NCBI GenBank assembly: GCA_038223055.1
Contig: JBBRHF010000192.1
Location: forward strand, 1-7,641
Reading direction: 5' to 3'
From: JBBRHF01 sp038223055
GTDB taxonomy: Bacteria > Actinomycetota > Actinomycetes > JACCUZ01
Length of the DNA: 7,641 nt
In this document: piece after piece, positions 6,201 through 7,641 of the stretch
Layout of the letters: each line of letters opens with the position of its first letter
Position numbering within the stretch: position 1 is the stretch's first letter
The notes under the pieces: generated by a model
What the model was told of the DNA's origin: nothing
Databases searched by the model: none
The model's input: only the letters and a program-made list of their open reading frames with translations
Position numbers and translations under genes: made by a program

Positions 6201-7200
6201 CTCACGCGGCCACGTCGAGCTCCAGCGCAGCATCGATTCCATCCAGGTGGGCGATCGGCATCGACGCGAGACGGGCGACCTCAAGCCGCTGATGAACTCG
6301 CTTGAACGCGTCGGCCTTCTCCAGCCGGTGACGATCACGCCGGGCGGATACCTCATCTGCGGGTTTCGCCGGCTCGAGGCTGCCCGGAAGCTCGGATGGA
6401 ACAACCTCCGCGTGTGGGTGCGCTCGGGGTTGACCGACGACCTCACCCGACTCCTCGCCGAGCGAGACGACAACATCACTCACAAGCCGATCTCGGCATA
6501 CGAAGCAGCGCAGTTGTACGACGAGATGTTGGCGCTGATCCAAGAGGACGCGGACAGGCGCAAGAAGGCCACACAGTTCGGCTCGGTTTCGGACGACAAC
6601 CCCAGGACGAACGGTCCCGCCGATTCGGCGGGACCGGAGACGGAACCCTTGGGTGACGCGCGCCGCCGTGCAGCTGAGCTCATCACCGGCACCGCGTCGT
6701 ACACGCGGCTGTCGCAGATTGTCGAGATGGAGCGGGTGGCTGCCGATGCCTCTCGACGTCCCGCCGTCCGCAAGGTCGCGGGTGACGAGTTGGAACGGAT
6801 CCGCAACGGTGGAGCCGTCGACCCGGGATACCAGCGCGTGCGTGCCGTGATTGCGGCATTAGAGGCTGAGCCGCCCGATGAGGATCCGGACTTCGACGCA
6901 CGAATGGCCGAAACGATGGCCATGGCCAAGGCCGACAAAACTCGTCGGATCCAAGAGAACCGGGCGAAGCGAGCCACTGCCGCGGCCACAGCCAGGCGTT
7001 CCGTCCGCTCGTTCGCGCTCGTCTGGGGCGAAATGGAGGGCTGGTCGAAGCACTACGACGCCGCCTCGATCGCCCGGGACCTTGGCAGCCACGACTGGGA
7101 CATGTTCCTCCGGGTGCTCGACGAGACCAAGACGTTCGCCGAGTCCGTGGAGTTGGCGCGGACGTCGGTCACCACTGAAGTCCAACCGACGGAGGTCTGA
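6193..7200 (+). CDS. ParB-type (ParB/Srx N-terminal domain) protein
   Basis: The 335-aa product belongs to the ParB/Spo0J/RepB family. The N-terminal domain (about 10-115) shows the family core. DLKPLMNSLERVGLLQPVTI (29-48) is the first box. CGFRRLEAARKLGW (56-69) contains the GxRR nucleotide-binding motif. ERDDNITHKPISAYEAAQLYDEM (90-112) stands for the E-NN-R-P-E-A box. Residues 121-157 form a polar linker, then come helices ending near 228, an acidic stretch (PPDEDPDFD), a basic coiled-coil-like segment and a C-terminal domain with WGEMEGWSKHYD. The ATG at 6193 is supported by GGAG at 6182-6185 and overlaps the upstream stop by 8 bp; the same frame is open further upstream, but that part is the antiphase of the 285-aa gene. 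No ParA gene and no parS-like site were recognised here. In an integrative element it may stabilise the excised form or regulate transfer genes; which one cannot be read from sequence. Confidence 0.88.
   Translation: MPDSRGHVELQRSIDSIQVGDRHRRETGDLKPLMNSLERVGLLQPVTITPGGYLICGFRRLEAARKLGWNNLRVWVRSGLTDDLTRLLAERDDNITHKPISAYEAAQLYDEMLALIQEDADRRKKATQFGSVSDDNPRTNGPADSAGPETEPLGDARRRAAELITGTASYTRLSQIVEMERVAADASRRPAVRKVAGDELERIRNGGAVDPGYQRVRAVIAALEAEPPDEDPDFDARMAETMAMAKADKTRRIQENRAKRATAAATARRSVRSFALVWGEMEGWSKHYDAASIARDLGSHDWDMFLRVLDETKTFAESVELARTSVTTEVQPTEV
7191..7195 (+). promoter_or_regulatory. Ribosome binding site for the membrane protein gene
   Basis: GGAGG lies inside the last codons of the ParB-type gene, 8 nt before the ATG at 7204. 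It favours ATG 7204 over the second in-frame ATG at 7216. Confidence 0.65.
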
Positions 7201-7203
7201 AGC

Positions 7204-7641
7204 ATGTGGGGCTCGATGGCACGGAGCGACGGCACGAAGTGGCGGCGACTTATCGTGGCGGCCGCTGCTGTCCTGGTACTGCTCATCGTGGTGGTGACGT
7301 ACTCGCTGTTCGCGACCCGGCACCAGGCGGCGGTCGACACCTCGGACGTGCCACCAACTCCCGTTGCCCCTCCAGCAAGGGCGGCTGCAGACGGGGAGGT
7401 CGAGCGGCTCCTCCGGACCTCCGATCCGGAGCGGTTTGCGGAGCAGGTTGCCGAGGTGCTCTTCACCTGGGACACGCGCGCGCTTGCCACCTCCTCTGTT
7501 GTCGTAGAGCAGTTGGCCGCGCTCGCTGACCCCACCGGTGAGTCCTCCGCCGGCCTCGTGGCTGACATCGCGAACTACCTGCCAACCGATCCTGTCTGGA
7601 TCGAGCTGCGGACCTACGAGACCCGGCAGTGGCTTGAGGTG
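7204..7641 (+). CDS. Single-pass membrane protein, 3' end outside window
   Basis: The frame runs from ATG 7204 to the window edge without a stop (146 codons), so the protein is partial. The N-terminus is short and basic (R7, K12, R14, R15). One hydrophobic segment follows at 16-36 (LIVAAAAVLVLLIVVVTYSLF), so a type II anchor with the rest outside the membrane is predicted. A Pro/Ala-rich linker (49-61) leads to a soluble domain with FAEQVAEVLFTWDTRAL (79-95), ADPTGESSAGLVADIANYLP (107-126) and YETRQWLEV at the edge. Short anchor plus extracytoplasmic domain in an operon following ParB suggests a conjugation-apparatus component of the VirB8/TcpC type, but that is inference from architecture and context. 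It starts 3 bp after the ParB stop and continues the operon. Confidence 0.8.
   Translation, partial: MWGSMARSDGTKWRRLIVAAAAVLVLLIVVVTYSLFATRHQAAVDTSDVPPTPVAPPARAAADGEVERLLRTSDPERFAEQVAEVLFTWDTRALATSSVVVEQLAALADPTGESSAGLVADIANYLPTDPVWIELRTYETRQWLEV

Noticed and set aside
1..7641. tRNA, rRNA or CRISPR array
   Set aside because: No cloverleaf-forming segment, rRNA-like sequence or regularly spaced repeat was seen on either strand by eye.

Overview
The window is high-GC DNA of actinobacterial type: G/C-ending codons, GTG and TTG starts, 1-8 bp gene overlaps and purine-rich ribosome binding sites. The protein families on the right half are ones I associate with integrative/conjugative or plasmid-like elements of Mycobacteriales and Pseudonocardiales. 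The sequence alone does not give a genus.

Layout: (1) 1-880 is a stretch of nearly 0.9 kb with no supportable gene. It contains a locally AT-enriched patch (about 88-180), a strong 14-bp-stem hairpin (603-636) and, next to the resolvase gene, a cluster of repeats that looks like a Tn3-type resolution (res) site (about 745-862). (2) 882-4492 is the core of a Tn3-family transposon. A serine resolvase gene (tnpR) overlaps by one base a 1010-aa DDE transposase gene (tnpA) whose three catalytic acidic residues are all visible. (3) 4510-4547 is the 38-bp right terminal inverted repeat of that transposon (CTTA...CCCC orientation). (4) From 4548 onward, directly against the repeat, the sequence reads as the C-terminal half of an actinobacterial bifunctional DNA primase/polymerase, starting at VVAPPSR. 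The transposon therefore landed inside that replication gene, and its catalytic N-terminal half is absent from the window. (5) 4640-7641 is a compact same-strand operon of the host element. It holds the primase remnant, a small basic protein (121 aa), a 285-aa protein of unknown function with a weak resemblance to sigma factors, a 335-aa ParB-type protein, and the start of a single-pass membrane protein cut by the window edge.

How the genes fit together: tnpR and tnpA form a self-contained transposition module (cointegrate formation by TnpA, resolution by TnpR at res). The right-hand operon looks like the replication/maintenance block that precedes conjugation genes in an integrative conjugative element. 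The insertion should inactivate the primase and separate the rest of that operon from its original promoter. The left transposon end was not found: no good partner for the right repeat and no copy of the expected 5-bp target duplication (ATGTC) lies in 1-880. Either the transposon continues left of the window with extra cargo, or its left end has been lost or rearranged.
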